A stretch of DNA of 64,000 bases, from positions 28,771,857 to 28,835,856 of the forward strand of contig CAMTDV010000013.1 in the NCBI GenBank assembly GCA_947069175.1. The letters run 5' to 3'. The notes below the pieces were generated by a model that saw only the letters and a program-made list of their open reading frames with translations, was not told the origin of the DNA and did not search any database. Made by a program: the position numbers and the translations under genes. This DNA is from Scalesia atractyloides (lineage: Eukaryota; Streptophyta; Magnoliopsida; Asterales; Asteraceae). Shown piece after piece: positions 35,290-48,500 of the stretch. The stretch's first letter is position 1, and each line of letters starts with the position of its first letter.

Positions 35290-36085
35290 TAAAATTTTAA
35301 TATTACTTAATCATTGTAAAAGAAGTTATGATTGTTTAAATTAGATTACTAAGAATGGAATGATTGTGAAATTCGATTGTTGTTTAATGTTTGAACTAGA
35401 TTAGAACCACGTGTTTTACACGGGTCGTATAAATTTAATTTTATATAATAAGTAATAATATAGATATATCTTTAAGATACCTCGTATATTACACGAGTTA
35501 AATAAACATAATGTAATCGATTAACACATACAGTCGTTAAAACATGTATTTAAATGATAAATTTGATGTACTATTTGCTTATTAAAAATTTAATTTATTT
35601 TTTATTTATTATTAGGTTAGAAATATGTGTATTACAAATTATATATTATTATCAATTCAAAGTTTGATAAAAAGTTATTGTCCTTAGCTAAATTATATAG
35701 GAAAATAAAATGAAAATTAAGATAAAGAGATAATGAATTTAAAGTTTGATAAAAAAATAATTATTCTTATCTATATTATATTTAGTTAAACTATTATTTA
35801 ATAGAAAAAATAAATTAAAAAATAAGATAAAGAGATTATGAATTTAAAGTTTGATAAAAAAATTATTATCCTTATCTAAATTATATTTAGTTAAACTATT
35901 ATTTAATAGAATAAAGAAATTGAAAAATAAAATAAATAGACATCAGAGACACGTGTCAATTTTTTTATTATTATTATAAAAAGATTTCAATATTATTTGA
36001 TTGTTGTAAAAGAAATTATAATTGTTTAAATTTGATTATTTAGAATGGAACAATGGGTGAAATTTTGATTATTATTTAATGTTTT
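35290..36085. repeat. About 105-bp direct repeat flanking a short Helitron
   Basis: The block aatattactta...gttgtaaaagaa...attgtttaaatt...gaatgga...gtttaatgttt at 35297-35392 is present again, diverged, at 35989-36085. The Helitron 35396-35984 lies exactly between the copies, so it landed at the boundary of an older tandem duplication. Confidence 0.7.
35396..35984 (-). mobile_element. Non-autonomous Helitron, 589 bp
   Basis: Read on the minus strand it starts TCTTTTTATAATAATAATAA followed by the familiar GACACGTGTC motif. It ends with a GC hairpin (cccgtgt/acacgtgg), ten bases, then CTAG. It is flanked by A before the start and T after the end with no duplication. Inside are three copies of a roughly 105-bp unit (35640-35935) built from aatttaaagtttgataaaaa and ttagttaaactattatttaa. 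It has no coding capacity. Confidence 0.8.
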
Positions 36086-36367
36086 TTTTTATCTTCACAA
36101 ACACCTCTCAGGCTCTCACTTCAAATTATTGTGAAACTTTTGTAATTTATTGTTTTTTAATCTTTACGATTACCCCCACTTCAAACTCAACTTAAAATAA
36201 CAACACTAAATAGTAATAAGTTTTATATATGTTCATTTAGGCTACTTAAATTTAATTTTTACAAAAAAAAATCATAACAATAAAACATTATTGTAACTTA
36301 AATATTTTTTAGTAACAGAAGTGCAAATGACTTTAAAGAAACAATGGAAAAAGTTAGTTAATATACT

Positions 36368-36846
36368 GTGAGGTTAATTGAGTTCCATAAAAAAGGTGGG
36401 GAATTGAGGAAAACTCTTAAAAATTTAATTTAACATGTAAAAAATCATTTTTTTAAAATTTTTCGACGCTTTTACTTATAAATACTTGTAGAAACATTTT
36501 TAATAAAAAAACAAAAACTAAAAATATAAAAAAATAGTTAAAAAAGGCTTAATTTTTTTTACAAAAATAATTTTTATTGGAATAGTTTCTACCCATTTTT
36601 ATAAGGAAAAGCGCTAAAAAAATAAAAAAAATTTTTTTAACATATTAAGTTAATTTATAAGATATATTTTTAACTGTTTTTTATATTGTTTAGTTTTTTT
36701 TTTTTACTAAAAACGTTTCCACATGTATTTATAAAGAAAAGCATCGAAAAAAATTTAGAAAAAGTTAATTTTTAACATTCTAAATTGAATTTTTAAGAAT
36801 GTTCAATGATTCTCCACTTTTTAGTGTTACCTAATGAACCCTCACC
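36368..36846. mobile_element. MITE with about 70-bp imperfect terminal repeats
   Basis: The left end gtgaggttaattgagttcc...aaaactcttaaaaatttaat is matched by the inverse of the right end (ggtgagggttcattaggtaa...cattcttaaaaattcaat). The centre is A/T-rich with an internal palindromic arrangement of aaaagc.tcgaaaaa motifs. It is non-coding. The superfamily is not clear from the ends. Confidence 0.55.
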
Positions 36847-37574
36847 ACTTATCATATTCTCATTAGTAAAAGATAGAACAAAGCAATTATATAGGAATTA
36901 AATTGTTTATATATATTTTAAATGTATTTATAAGTTTGTTTTTTAACAATAAGAATAAATTAAATAGATAAAATAGTAAATAAATATTTTAAATTGTAGT
37001 TATTAATTTGTTATTACTGATTAGACAATCTAACAATGTCTTTATCTTACGCAACCTAGTTCACCCAATCCACTTCTAGTTACAACTAATTTAATAATTG
37101 AAAAGGCTTATATGCAATTCAAAAAACATCATAATTTTTGTCTGTTTAGATAAAAGCATATAACGTGTAAATAATATTATTTCTTTACTTTTTGCAGGTA
37201 TTTTTTTAATATCATATCACATGTTATAATATTTTTCTATATTTGATGATATATTCTTAGACATATGGATTACTTTTCTTAAAGTTTGCAGTTTCTACAA
37301 CACTCGGGGTTTAAGAGCACTCACAATGGAAATGGAAATGAAGTCCTTTTATTTCCTTCCTTAAACCTAAATTTTATGGAAAATATAGGGTTTTATTCAT
37401 TTTTACTTTTACACCAAAGTCTCATATTTAGAGCTTTATGCTATTAGGGGAAAATCCATTTGGAAAGAAATTTAATATGAGAAGAAAAAGAAAAAATGGT
37501 ATAATTGTAAAACATTAAATAGTTTATAACTCCTCTCATTAATTATGTTATCTCTCATTAATAAAACAAAAATA

Positions 37575-37720
37575 TTTTATCCTACACATTTCAAAATTTA
37601 TCCTACATATATCTTATACTTATCGGAATTTATCCTACACATATATAAATTTACCTTACACATTTCAAAATTTATCCTACACATACTAAAATTTATCCTA
37701 CACATGTCAAAAATTGTCCT
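37575..37720. repeat. Tandem repeat of tttatcctacacat, 20-21-bp period
   Basis: Six or seven diverged copies of (a)atttatcctacacat plus five to seven variable bases. A short open frame across it (FILHI/FILHM repeats) is a by-product of the period being a multiple of three and is not a gene. 36847-37574 and 37721-38347 hold nothing else recognised. Confidence 0.8.
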
Positions 37721-38350
37721 TCACCATAAATTATTTTATCTTGAAAAAATATATTAAAAAAATGAGTTACAAGTTTTATTAATTAGCTAATTAATGACAA
37801 TTATAGATTTACCTATATGCCCTTTTTTTATCATATTAAATACACACATTAAATGAAGTAAATGAAGAATTTTATTGGTTTAAAAGTTATTCTTTTTATT
37901 CTTACAAAAATTTTCTTCTCATTTGAACTCTCAACTATGATATTATTTAACTAATTATGAATATATATATATATATGTATGTATGATGATCGTTAGAAAA
38001 CACTAACTATTACGAAAAAAAAAACAATTTTAAAATATTAAATTTTAGGATTTTAGATACATATTTTTTAATTTTATGTTTCTTACACTTATATGTGTAT
38101 TATATAGACATAAAAAATCATATAGTTTTTCCTATACATAGCCTATATACATGTTGGTAATTTAACATACAAACCAAATAGTGTAGGTAACAAAAGTGAA
38201 AAATTTTCATATTTTATTTTGAATTCTAGTATAAGAAACAATAAATTTTACATTTGTAACATTTTTTACTTTTTAGGTTTTTAACTTGAAAAAATAGGTG
38301 AATTATTATGTTTGCATAGAACATTCTCCTATACATGTATATATACATAT

Positions 38351-38367
38351 ACACACACACACACACA
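38351..38367. repeat. (CA)n microsatellite
   Basis: Eight CA units next to a palindromic atgtatatatacat tract. Confidence 0.9.
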
Positions 38368-38377
38368 ATATAATATA

Positions 38378-38752
38378 GGCTTCGGTTCAAGAACAACTAC
38401 GAGTTGTGAGAACCATGAGAACTCTTACTTGCCTCGCGAGTTGGGCCATAATTTTTTGAACAAGCGTAGATGAAAATATTATAAACACATCTGTAAAAAA
38501 TGCAAAAAAAATTGTCAAGTCGGTAGTTATCCCTGATGTAAGTTTTGTTTACGCGCTGATGTAAATTTTGTTACGACGATGAAATTTTTTTTACACCTCA
38601 TGTAAATTTGTGCATGTGACATTTTTTTATTTTTTATTTGCTAAAACAAGTGACTTTTTAAGATTTTGAGATTTTTTTTTGAAAAAACCTTTTGTAAGGC
38701 ATAATTCTCATGGTTTCTCACAACTTAAGGTGGTTCTCATTTTAACCTATCC
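38378..38752. mobile_element. MITE in a (TA)n target, about 50-bp terminal repeats
   Basis: The left end ggcttcggttcaagaacaac...gagttgtgagaaccatgagaa matches the inverse of the right end (ggttaaaatgagaaccac...agttgtgagaaaccatgagaa). Both sides abut TA-rich tracts (tataatata and a perfect (TA)n at 38754-38777), so the target was probably TA. It is non-coding. Confidence 0.7.
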
Positions 38753-38779
38753 ATATATATATATATATATATATATAGA

Positions 38780-39780
38780 TTTAGATTGAGAATACTGTAA
38801 AAATGGTTAAAAGTGTGAGAAATAACCTATTGTTGACATGTGTCATTCAATTCAATTAATGTAAATGGACAATAATGTAATTTACTTCAAATTTTAATTT
38901 AATGATAAAATAAACATGTAAGCGCCGGTGAGTTATTTTAGGATACTAATATAATTTTTTTTACAAAGCTTCTATACGAATTGAGGGTATTATACGAATT
39001 CACAGAATTATAAATCATAATCGTCTGATTATTTTGAGAGCACATGATTTTTACAATCGATTTTTTTGTATAAGTGTTTTTTGCATAGTTCGAAATCAAT
39101 TCAATGGAATCATATCATTAATTGATGGTGTTTTATCTTCATAAAAATCCCGATGGTGTTTTTATATAATTTTTTTTGTTTGTAGATATTTATACTTACC
39201 AGCCAGTGGGTCATCATGGTGTTTTAATATGCCAGTTAGAGTCTTATTTTGTTTTTCGTATATGTCTACATTGCATATGACTTTCATGAAAACCTACACA
39301 TGTTCGAAACCTACCGAAGACTATGCCTTAAGTATCCATTTTACCCATATAGTGATTATAGTGTTTTATAATCTAAGTACTAACGATAATACTTTATGAT
39401 TTATCACATCAAAGCCAACTGACGAGTGGGTACACTACCAACATTGTTTATTCATACATTCAATTGTACTTCGTATCCTCCGTATCCTTTTTTGCCAATT
39501 CCTCCCTTTCCACATCGCTTTTAGATGCAAACTCGCGTACTTCTGACTTAATCACGCTGCGTACCTTGTTCACTGCACTAAGCAGAATTTTTGAAATTAT
39601 TTCCTACACGTATCTACAAGTTCTTTTTCTTGTTTCGGCATCACTTCTCTCAAAACATCTCTCTCAGGTGAGAATCCACAATTCCGTTCGTTCACGCTTG
39701 TTCCTATCCAAAAAAATAACATGATTCAATATTGGTTTTAGCACATACTATTTGACCAATCCATCAGCTTTAACACTATT
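38780..39780. other. Intergenic AT-rich DNA
   Basis: No gene or element ends recognised. The open frame 39464-39724 lacks any recognisable motif, and I regard it as chance. Confidence 0.35.
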
Positions 39781-39817
39781 TCACACTATTTATTCTGCAT
39801 ACAACAATACATAAATA

Positions 39818-40255
39818 CTATTATCAAATATTGACCCAGTTTAACCAACTTTAACAATATATAATTAGTGTATAACACTACATTACACTATTTGTTAGTA
39901 TATAACACTGTATAACACTTTATAGTCAGTAAATAACACAACATTACACTATTAATCAGTATATAACACTATATAACCAACTAACGAGCCTTAGCACTAT
40001 ATGACACTTTATAGTATAAACACTACGTAACACTATTATCAAATGCTGACCTAGTTTAACCAGTTATAACAATGTATAATCAGTGTATAACACTACATTA
40101 AACTTTTTATTAGTACATGACACTATATAACACTGTATAACACTTTATAATCAGTAAATAACACAATATTACACTATTAGTCATATATAACACTATATAA
40201 CCAGCTAACCAGCCTTAGCACTATATAACACTTTATAATAAGTATATAACACTAC
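39818..40255. repeat. 215-bp tandem duplication made of tataacact sub-repeats
   Basis: The marker actattatcaaat(a/g)(t/c)tgacc begins at 39817 and at 40032, giving a 215-base period over two copies. Each copy is itself filled with variants of a 10-base tataacacta motif. It is non-coding. 40256-41239 shows no gene, and the minus frame at 40438-40755 has no recognisable motif. Confidence 0.75.
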
Positions 40256-41239
40256 GTGACGTTTTCGAACATAACACCAAACCACAAATCAGTTAACATG
40301 GTTTTATTTGCGTTTATAACACTACAAACAATAACGTTCAATACAGATCCTCTTTTAATCACTTGAGAACAAAACCCTGGTAGTCATCAAGTAAAATCAA
40401 AACTTGGTTTCACCGTCGTGGTTGATTTTTTGTCGTTTTACAGCCAATGGTGTGTTTGAAGCTCCATAGATCCCATTGAACACTCTAAAGATTTTGATTT
40501 GAATCTTTTACCTAAAAAACACTGATTGTAATTATTGAACCCTAGATTTTTAGAGAATGATAAACGAAGAAGAAAGCTGTGGATTACGTTTATAACATAA
40601 TGATGTTTTTCGATGATGATCTTCTTCTTCCATGAAATCCGATTTTGAGGAGTGAAATCGCGAATTTGTAGGGGTTTGATATCAGGTATGCATATGAATA
40701 ACAGCTTCCTATTTTCAAATGGATATAAAGACTCTATTGCCCCTACAATTTTCAAATCAGACCAAAATAATAAAACACAATTTACATTAAGTTCCTGTTG
40801 ATCTCAACCAATAAATCCAATATCTAAGGGCTTAAAACACTTATCATAAAACCACCATTTTTTACAGTAACCTCACTATATATATTATATTACAATTTAA
40901 ATGAGGTCACCAGGAGCGACCCTAGTTAGCCGCATGGGATAGCTCGATTGACTTGATCAATGTAATATACAAATATTAAATTTATTAGTGTAAAGTATCC
41001 GCAATACAAATTTCACAAATAAACTATTAACGTGTCCACCATCAGCCATTTCATCAAAACATTCACTCTTAAAAATCACTCATTCCCTCCGAGTCATCCT
41101 ACACAACATACTTGCATTTTCTTATTATCATCACTTTTTATATATATATTTTTATAGCCAAAATATTTATTGTAATATATAAACTGTTTAGTTTTATCAT
41201 CGTATATTAAACTAAATAACTTTCAAACATTATATGCCC

Positions 41240-41504
41240 TGTTGAGAGTAATCTTATCATAACTCAAAAGTTGGAGGACACTAAATGATTTATTTTACTT
41301 TAGTAGAAATATTAGGGATTTATGTTAGTTTAATTTTATTTTTATTTGGTTTCCTTATAGGAGTAGGTTACTTGTTTTCCAAGGATATTTTTAGTATAAA
41401 TAGGGATTATATGTTTAGGGTTTATGTATCTTCAATATTTATTAAAGAGTTTTTATTGTTAAATCTATTGTTTGATTAAGTTGAAGAAGGCCTAGTTTCC
41501 AACA
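41240..41504 (+). mobile_element. 5' LTR of a gag-only Ty1/copia relic, with PBS
   Basis: The LTR runs TGTTGAGAG ... TTTCCAACA, 265 bp, with a TATA-like tataaata at 41395-41402. It is followed by tagtatcaaagt (41508-41519), a mutated copy of the primer-binding site for initiator tRNA-Met (TGGTATCAGAGC). The left flank TGCCC (41235-41239) nearly matches TGACC after the 3' LTR (51129-51133), a degraded target duplication. Confidence 0.8.
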
Positions 41505-41969
41505 ATTAGTATCAAAGTTGTTTATCAGTTTTGTAGGTTTCTCATAATCATCAGATTGTCAAGTATTTGACGACATCTGCGATGATTCCGAAATGACGAT
41601 GTCAAGTTGGTAATACAAAGGGTTCTGTTTTGGAAGTAGCAGCAAAATGGTTATTAACCAAGGTTTGGTTATCATCATCATTCGAAAAATGGAATCACTT
41701 GATGTACGATCTCAGAAAAGGGACAGATATTGAATTGTAAGTGAGTTTTAGAATTTGTGTTGAAATTGAACTAATTCACGTTCGAATGAGGCTACATTGG
41801 GACTTTCAATTTAAAATCACAAATCTAAAGTCAACAAATGATAATTTGCTTTCTATTGTTTTCGAACAAAAGAAAAAACGGTGAAGTTTTATATTTTTTG
41901 TTTAATAACAAGAAAACAATATTTACTATTTTAAGTAGGCATGTCTCAACTGGATAATTAGGCGATGGT

Positions 41970-42775
41970 TACCGTTAGAATAGCAACAATGTCTCTTCAG
42001 TGCTTGGTGTTATCATCAACAAATTACACAGTGTGAGCTATGAGAATGAGGGTTATTTTCAATGTTCATGGGTGTGGAAGCAAATCGAACTGGGTACGAG
42101 TGTGGATGCTAAGAAGAATAAATTGCAATCGCCCTTATGTTTCAATCAATACCCGAAGAGCAGATTTTGCAAGTTGGAAATCTCAAAACAACAAAGGAGA
42201 TGTGGGATGTTCTAAAGACCATCTAGGTGCAGATCGAATCAGAGAGGCGAGACTACAGACTTTTAATGGCGGAGTTTGAAAATTTAAAGATGAAGGATCA
42301 AAGTGCCATAGACGAGTTTGCTAATAAGTTGTCAAGGTATGCCTCTCGAGCCGCCTCACTTGGCTCGGTTATAAAAGAAACCAAGTTAGTCAAGAAGTTC
42401 TCAACGGATTACCGAAGCGGTTCATTCTTATGGTGGCCTTAATAGAACAGGTTGTGGACTTGAAGACCATCGGCTATAATGATATCGTGGGTCAGCTTAA
42501 AGCGTATGAAGAAAGGATCAAGGATGAGGAGGAGACTCAATCAGGAAATCTAAATCAACTTTTGTTCACAAAGTCAGATGAAAAATCAAAGGAAAAGGAG
42601 GACAGATGTGAGCATTGTGGTTGTGAAACTCGAATCGAGAGGATCTTAGACGAGTTGAGGTAGAGGTCGGGGGTCCGGTAGAGATCGAGGAGTTGGTCGA
42701 GTACAACGAGACAAAAGCCACGTCAGGTGTTACAAGTGCAATGAGTTCCGGCCATTATCGGTAGTGTCCAAAATG
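41970..42775 (+). pseudogene. Ty1/copia gag (UBN2-type) remnant
   Basis: Frames 42040-42663 in three registers carry the copia gag landmarks: DAKKNKL, then EFENLKMKDQSAIDEF, ETKLVKKF, EQVVDLKTIGYNDIVG and LKAYEERIKDEE. They end with a damaged zinc knuckle (CYKCNEF, about 42728). Frame changes and stops occur at least three times. No protease, integrase or reverse transcriptase follows: 27 bases after the knuckle the element is interrupted by a solo LTR, and beyond it only about 70 bases remain before the polypurine tract. It is a gag-only, non-autonomous and now defective element. Confidence 0.85.
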
Positions 42776-42801
42776 GGAGAAAAAAGAGGAAGCCAACCTT
42801 A

Positions 42802-45327
42802 TGTAACGCTTCGCATTTTCAGCACTTTCCATATTTAGAAAGTTGTATTCACATTTCTATTTTTAGAAACTTGTACTCGAATTTCATTTCCAATCTTGTA
42901 ATTCAAGACTTGGATCATAATGGAAATTCACTTTTATACTTATGTGTTTTTACATTCATACTTGTGTTGTACACAATCAATCATTGAATAAATATTTACA
43001 TGCAAAACCGAGACTTATTATACACTTGAATTATCAATCATACATACACGATACTCATCGTATATTTACAAACACGTTCCATACTCGAAACAAGCTAACA
43101 CACAAATTTTTAGCATAAAATAACATCAATATATAAGTTCAGGGGTCCAATGTGTCAAAAATCGAACTTGGCTGGAAAAGGAACACGCCGCGTATTGCGT
43201 TCCTCTTGGCATCTCCCGCCGCTCGACGTGGAGAGGCATAATCCGCAACAAGTTAATTTGGCCAACCAGCTTTCCCACTTTCCTCACCCCCTTCTTTCCC
43301 AATCACCATGATTCTTCATTTAAAACACAAACCCTACTCAACCACTATATAAAGAAGCCTCCTACACCTTCATTTCACTTTTCCCACACTCATATTACTC
43401 TCAAAACACTCTCAAATTACTGAAATTATAAGTTTGGAGCATATTACACATAAGCTCAAAAGTGAGATTTCACCTCACTTTTCTTTCTTTTATTCATGAA
43501 TTCTTGCTTCAAACTCATTTAGAATACCTCTAGGAGTGTTTTCACAAGTTTGCCATGGTAAACTAAGGTAGCACATCACCATTTTGAGGTCCAAACTTTC
43601 TGTTTTGTTAAACTTTTACATAAACTTTCCATAAACTTGAGGAAATCTTGCGCCTATCTTGTTTCCAATCAACTCATAATTGTGAGACTTGAATATGGTT
43701 GATTTCCATGAGGTTAGAGGTCCAAATACCTCCTAAACTTTTGTTATAAAGGTTCCAAGTAACATAGGCAAGTGTTGAAACCTTCCAAGCTCACCACCTT
43801 CAATGTGGTGAGACTTGTGTTTTGGTGATGTGTGAACCATGGAAGCCTTTGGCTCTCCAACTACATTCCACTACTTCATTTGCTTGATTTGTTAGTTAAT
43901 CTTCCATCTAAGTTACCAAGTAAACTTACCAGTAACAAAATGACCTAACTACACCAAGTCTCCAAACGTTTGCCATGACTGGAATGCACTAGTCTAGTTT
44001 GAGCTCTCTTGGTTACTTGGTGAATTAGATGTGTATTTTTATTTTAAGTTCTATTTATGACCAACCGAAATCATCAACTAAGTTGATGATTTTGTGCTTT
44101 GGTGAATCATATAATGAGGTTCAATGGATGGAAATCATCTTACCTCCTTGCTTGACATACTTGATAATACTTGACCATAGGACTTTATATATGAATATAT
44201 ATATACCTATATATATCTACCTATACTATAATACTGATAACCGAACCTTAAACACTAACCAATTAATGGATTGTTGTTAAGAGCTATGGTTATAATACCT
44301 TAGATTGAAACACCCCATCTTTGGACTTTTAATAGGAAAACTTGTGCCCATGAAGAACACATGAACTTGGTGTCCAAATTTGGGTGTTTGTCAAGATAAT
44401 GTTTTATGTATTTTCATATTAGACTAAGCTTCCGCATACACATTCCTAATAAAAAATCCACCAAACTCATATGCCTCGTTTATCCTTGTAGGATAACTAG
44501 GCGGTTCTCAACACCTTCAACTCATCAACTCACTTTCGTGAATGTTCTACCCAAACTGTGAGTATACTTAAATCCCCTTTTACGCTTTAATCACTTTTGT
44601 GGTGTAACATGTTTGACATAAACAAACTCCCTTATGTACACAATCAAACTTATGAATTCACTCAATCCATCAAACATGTTATTTGTTATGCTTAGGTTAT
44701 TCATACTAGATATTCAATCATTCATACATGCAAATTATTTGTCATTAACTTTTCCCAAGCCCACCTTAACAATTATAGTGCTATAGGAGTAGCACACCAC
44801 CCGTTTGGGGTATTGTTAAGTTATTCAGTCTTTACGGTCTCGCTCACTTCGGTGGCGAGGGATGCACAATTTACGGTCTCGCTCACTTCGGTGATGAGGG
44901 ATGCACATTATACTAGTGGACACAAGGGGTTGACCTATAGTTATGCACGCTAGCTGTAACTTAGTATATAAAATGCCATGTTGGATTTGAGACAACCTTT
45001 TATACGTATACTAGGTAATCGAACTTGTATACTCGCCAACTTTGTGTTGATTTTATTTTAATATATGTTGCAGGCAACGTATGATGACGCTTGAAGAAAA
45101 CTATTTAGGATGGACTTAGAAACACACTTAAATTCTCATTTGTATTTCTTATGTTGTTTATGTTTAGTGCAAAATGTTGTACTTTTCCATTTCAAGACGA
45201 TGTAAACCTTTTAGTATGAAATGAAACTTGGTTTATTTAAACATTGTCATATTAGCACATTATGAAATCACGAGCAATCTCGTTTTCGTCTCACTTCGAT
45301 GTATCCGTCAACTGTTGGGGTGTGACA
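42802..45327 (+). mobile_element. Solo LTR, 2.5 kb, TSD CCTTA, nested in the copia relic
   Basis: Starts TGTAACG, ends GTGTGACA, and is flanked by the perfect 5-bp duplication CCTTA (42797-42801 and 45328-45332). It is the same family as 590-2773. An internal 42-45-base duplication (tttacggtctcgctcacttcggtg) lies at 44832-44905. The LTR has no coding. Confidence 0.92.
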
Positions 45328-45388
45328 CCTTACCTGATATGAGGACAATGGACCATCTCTAATGTGATTAAAGGTGTTTGACAAGATT

Positions 45389-45564
45389 AAGGGGGGTGAT
45401 TGTTAGGGCTAATATTATCCAAAACTCAAAAGTTGCTGGATGCTAAATGGTTTATTTTTATTTTAGTAGAAATATTAAGGATTTATGTTAGTTTAATTTT
45501 ATTTTTATTTGGTTTCCTTATAGGCGTAGGTTACTTGTTCTCCAATGGTATTTTCAATATAACT
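45389..45564 (+). mobile_element. Polypurine tract and left part of the copia 3' LTR
   Basis: aaggggggtgat (45389-45400) is a polypurine tract directly before TGTTAGGGC (45401). The next 160 bases match the 5' LTR at 41240 (for example aactcaaaagttg, tagtagaaatatta, ggtttccttatagg). The match stops at a hAT insertion and resumes at 51042. Confidence 0.85.
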
Positions 45565-45568
45565 TAGT

Positions 45569-48500
45569 TGTCACACCCCGGCTTTGCACATCCAATCTAA
45601 ACACCGGTGGGCCCGGGTGGGGAATATCGTGACATAAATTGATATCATCATAGTCAATTAAACACAACACAACGGAAGTCTTGGAGTTAAATTACTATTA
45701 CAAACCAAATGTTCAAAGTACAAAATAATAGACAGACGACTGTAATAGAAGATCCACAGGCAAATCGTAAATTGTACAAAAAGAATGTAAAACAGACTTT
45801 GGGCAGATCTAGGATTTGTAAGATCCTCTTATCACTACCGGGCACTTACAGCCTATTTTCGTATTATACCTGCAAGCTTAGTCTTTTGAAAATACGTCAG
45901 CTTTCGCTGGTAAATACACCCAACTGATTCATTTTAAAAACATTTTAAAAAAATGTTTTAAGTGCACATTGGCATAAAATCTTTTATAACTTGGGAAAGA
46001 TGACCTTCCAACCTTGTTAACAGATTCACATGTTTGTCCATACATACAGGGGGTAATGCATTTTGAACTTACCACTTTGAACTCACGAAGGAGTTATTCT
46101 CCCAACCCTGTGGGTAATGCATTTTGAGCGTCTATCGGGTGTATGCCTACACCCGCGCTAAGCTCGTGGCCATTATCTAATGTAATGAGCCGAGGATATC
46201 CAGGAGACGGTAGTTAACCCCCGTTGTTTAAGTTATCAAACAAAACTGATTATAACGGAATATGCGGATTTACTAGCCACAATCCGGCATTCGATTGATC
46301 CCATTTCCAACCAAGCGGTAATAATTTACCGTAACCCAAGCCCGTATAGGGGAAATAAGTCAAGAGTATTTACCTGAGCTAGTCTTCACTTAAACGCAAG
46401 ATTTTAATATCTCTGCCGTACACAAAAGTACTATGTGCAGATAGCATTTACCGGCAAATCTCTAGTCAGGATTATGGCATAAGCTAACCAATAAAATACT
46501 AAGGGTCTTATTTAAGTCATAGACTTAGACCGAGTAGGGTATAAGATCAAAACATATAACGCCATATTAAACGATGATCGGATAGAATGTAGTTAAATCC
46601 CAACAAGTACTTTGATTTGTGTAATATGGATAAACTATAAACATTATGGATTTTGAGACTTAGAGGACAAGGTTAGACCCGTTTCGGTTAATTTCCGTAA
46701 ACTAGTTACATATACTTAACCGTACGCATATCAGCGATATCGGGTAACCGGATAAGTCATGGACAAGTTCTATATGCCATTATAATTTAAATAAGTTGTA
46801 ATATCAGTAGAATATCAACTTTCATGCCCGTTAAGATTTTAAAATGAAACAATGCCTCAAAAGGGCATTTTGGTAATTTCATACCGTGTAAAAGGAACTT
46901 GAAAACAATTTAATGTTATGATGATAAGTATTCTGGAAAAGTGTTTAATTTATGATATAATATCAGTAGGATATTGATTATATGTAATTTATCTATTATG
47001 ATCAAACTATGCGCCGAAGGGGCATTTTGGTCATTTTACACATAGTTTTATAAATTATTCGGGATTCTGAGTTTACATCATGTACCTACTGTAACATATT
47101 TTAAATAAGTTTTGAAATCAGTAGGTAACAGGTCTTGGTTGATAAATATGATTTAAAATCATACTATACGCCGAAACGGCGCTTATGTCGTAAAATGACG
47201 ATTTATGCGATGTTTAATGAAAACTGATGTTAAGTTTTGAAAAGGTATGGTTAAAACCATTTTATAAGCCACAAGGGCTTTATCGTCATTTATCGACATA
47301 ATACAAGGACTTGTTCATAAACTCAGTTTACAATCTGCTTTGACATCCCGAATAATCCTACTTATAATATTACATTAGTAGGAAACTCATTTTCAAGTTC
47401 ATTATCATTTAAACCTCATTTTATGCAAAAAAGGGCATTTTAGTCAAAATGGCATAATTACGGAACTTGTGCATAAACTCAAATTCTGATTATGATCATG
47501 TAATATAACCTCAGGGGTTTTGCTACATTATATTATTATCATAATGCAACCTTAGATCAGTAGCTAACTAATCTAAATCGGGTCAGAATCGAAAGTCAAA
47601 GCAGAAGTCAAACTTCACGACTTTCGGTTGCAAAGCGTCCCTAGAACTGAAATTGACGAGTCGAACATGTTCTTACATGTTCTAATAATTATTACCAACT
47701 TGTTTAAGTGTCAAAACATGTTTCATAACATATATAAGATCAAATTTTAACATTTCCCAAAAATGGCCCGTTTGACTTTTTAATATAATAACTTTGACCC
47801 GTCAATTTGGTCTAGCAAACGTGATCTTCAGGAGGTGCCCTTTATAGGGATTAACACCTACCTTATTATGATCACTTAGCCATGTTCATTACGAACAATG
47901 GCTGGACCATAATGGTCTTAACCGAAAGTCGGCGTTTTTCGTAAAACGCTTGACTTTTGGCTATAAAAGCTTATAAACGAAAATGCAAGAGAAAGAAACA
48001 CTTACAAGTGATCCTTAGAATACAATAGAACTAAGTTGGATGCTCCTTTCAGTTAGGAACTTCCAGATGAAGGAGATATAATGTGAAATAAGAAAGATGC
48101 AAGTTCAAATGGTGAAGCATTGCACCTATTTATGGTTAGAGAGCTTGAAGGAGGTGATGTCAGGTGTTAAGGGGTGTTAGAGGAAGCTTACATGTGTCCT
48201 AAAATGTGGCATATGTGTTTGGAAGTCCATGGTTTCGAAACAATGGTTTTTGGCAACATGTGTGGAGGCCAAGCAAAAATTCTGCAGATGCAGTCCTCTG
48301 GCGGGCCGCGAGAGGCACAGGTCTGGCCTCACGTGCCTTGTGAGCGCCCCAAGGCCACTTTTAAAGTCTGTCAAGTTTAGCCCTTAACTTATAAAACCTC
48401 CTAAAACACCTTTATAGCATATTTAGCTCTCCGTAACCAATATTTGGCATACCCGGGAGTATGCCCAGACATTTTCGAGCTCTCGGTTCGTTAAAGGTCA

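Noticed and set aside
37545..37757. Repeat protein of the FILHI type
   Set aside because: The repeat period is near a multiple of three, so the open frame is a by-product of a DNA tandem repeat; no promoter or homologue is recognised.
40438..40755. Minus-strand open frame of 105 codons
   Set aside because: It has no recognisable domain, is AT-rich, and shows no splice or promoter signals.
47000..48400. Genes inside the 3.4-kb LTR
   Set aside because: Frames at 48174-48380 overlap on both strands without motifs, and the segment is bounded by LTR ends and a target duplication.
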